NCBI GenBank assembly: GCA_002352605.1
Contig: DEIP01000094.1
Coordinates: 1-6,177, forward strand
DNA: 6,177 bases
Direction: 5' to 3'
Source: Desulfobacteraceae bacterium UBA2771
GTDB lineage: Bacteria; Desulfobacterota; Desulfobacteria; Desulfobacterales; Desulfosarcinaceae
The position numbers and the translations under genes were made by a program. Under the pieces are notes generated by a model. The model was not told the DNA's origin. It saw only the letters and a program-made list of their open reading frames with translations, and did not search any database. This document shows positions 5,890-6,177 of the stretch, one piece after another (position 1 is the first letter of the stretch; each line of letters opens with the position of its first letter).

Positions 5890-6177
5890 ATGCAGCGGAT
5901 ACTGATCTTGGGCGCCGGCCGGGTGGCACGGCCCGCGGTTCGTTACCTGCTTGAAAAAGGTGGATTGACGGTGGTTTTGGCCGATCAGGCGCTGGACAGG
6001 GCCGAAGCCATCATTGGGGGCCACGCCGCCGGCAGGGCCGTCCGCCTCGACGTCAATGACGAAACCGTGCCGGCACAGCATGTCTCGGCGGCCGACATTG
6101 TAATCAGCCTGTTGCCCTGGACCCTGCACCCGCTGATCGCCCGCTTGTGCTTGATCCACGGCAAGCACATGATCACC
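5890..6177 (+). CDS. Saccharopine dehydrogenase (reductase)-like NAD(P)-binding protein, 5' part only
   Basis: The first 96 codons are open and continue past the right edge. The N-terminus is a Rossmann dinucleotide-binding fold: MQRILILGAGRVARPAVRYL, with the glycine motif G8-A-G10 right after the first strand, and an acidic residue (D32) after the second strand. The segment ADIVISLLPWTLHPLIA (68-84) is typical of the saccharopine reductase family, in which SLLP and HP are conserved; the eukaryotic aminoadipic semialdehyde synthase domain reads similarly. Such enzymes act on saccharopine and related amino-acid adducts in lysine metabolism, or carboxynorspermidine in polyamine synthesis; which one cannot be told from this fragment. 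The gene is GC-rich and divergent from the efflux operon. Confidence 0.85.
   Translation, partial: MQRILILGAGRVARPAVRYLLEKGGLTVVLADQALDRAEAIIGGHAAGRAVRLDVNDETVPAQHVSAADIVISLLPWTLHPLIARLCLIHGKHMIT

Noticed and set aside
5812..6168. Minus-strand open frame of 118 codons at the right edge
   Set aside because: It is antisense to the Rossmann-fold dehydrogenase, which has a ribosome binding site and clear family motifs; GC-rich DNA commonly gives such shadows.
1..6177. CRISPR array, tRNA or rRNA genes
   Set aside because: No regularly spaced direct repeats, no cloverleaf-like sequence and no rRNA-like segments were seen on either strand.

Overview
The window looks like a chromosomal piece of a selenocysteine-using, Gram-negative anaerobe, most likely a sulfate reducer or relative in Desulfobacterota (the former Deltaproteobacteria). 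The reasons are a peroxiredoxin of a type I associate with that group, carrying an in-frame UGA exactly at its catalytic cysteine codon, and an RND pump with a lipoprotein adaptor, which implies an outer membrane. The taxonomic call is inference; nothing in the window fixes the species.

Layout. Bases 1-179 hold no gene but contain a long imperfect palindrome that looks like a dispersed repeat. Bases 180-899 (minus) encode a peroxiredoxin that ordinary gene calling would split in two. The stop at 648-650 is a UGA replacing the peroxidatic Cys codon, the same frame is open on both sides, and a good bacterial SECIS-like hairpin (7-bp stem, GGUC loop starting 18 nt after the UGA) follows it. I read it as one selenoprotein of 239 aa, or 202 aa from an internal start. 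Bases 900-1139 are its leader and the gap to the next operon. Bases 1140-4214 (minus) encode a full-length RND inner-membrane pump, preceded by and overlapping (ATGA) a lipoprotein periplasmic adaptor at 4211-5350 (minus). Bases 5351-5889 are a divergent intergenic region with several inverted repeats. From 5890 (plus) a saccharopine reductase-like dehydrogenase begins and runs off the right edge.

How the genes work together. The adaptor and pump form a translationally coupled two-gene efflux operon; no outer-membrane channel gene is visible, so one must come from outside this window. The seleno-peroxiredoxin has its own long leader and ribosome binding sites and is probably a separate unit that removes peroxides. 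It lacks the C-terminal resolving Cys of typical 2-Cys enzymes. The dehydrogenase is divergently transcribed and metabolically unrelated as far as can be seen. The efflux operon is visibly lower in G+C than the genes on either side.
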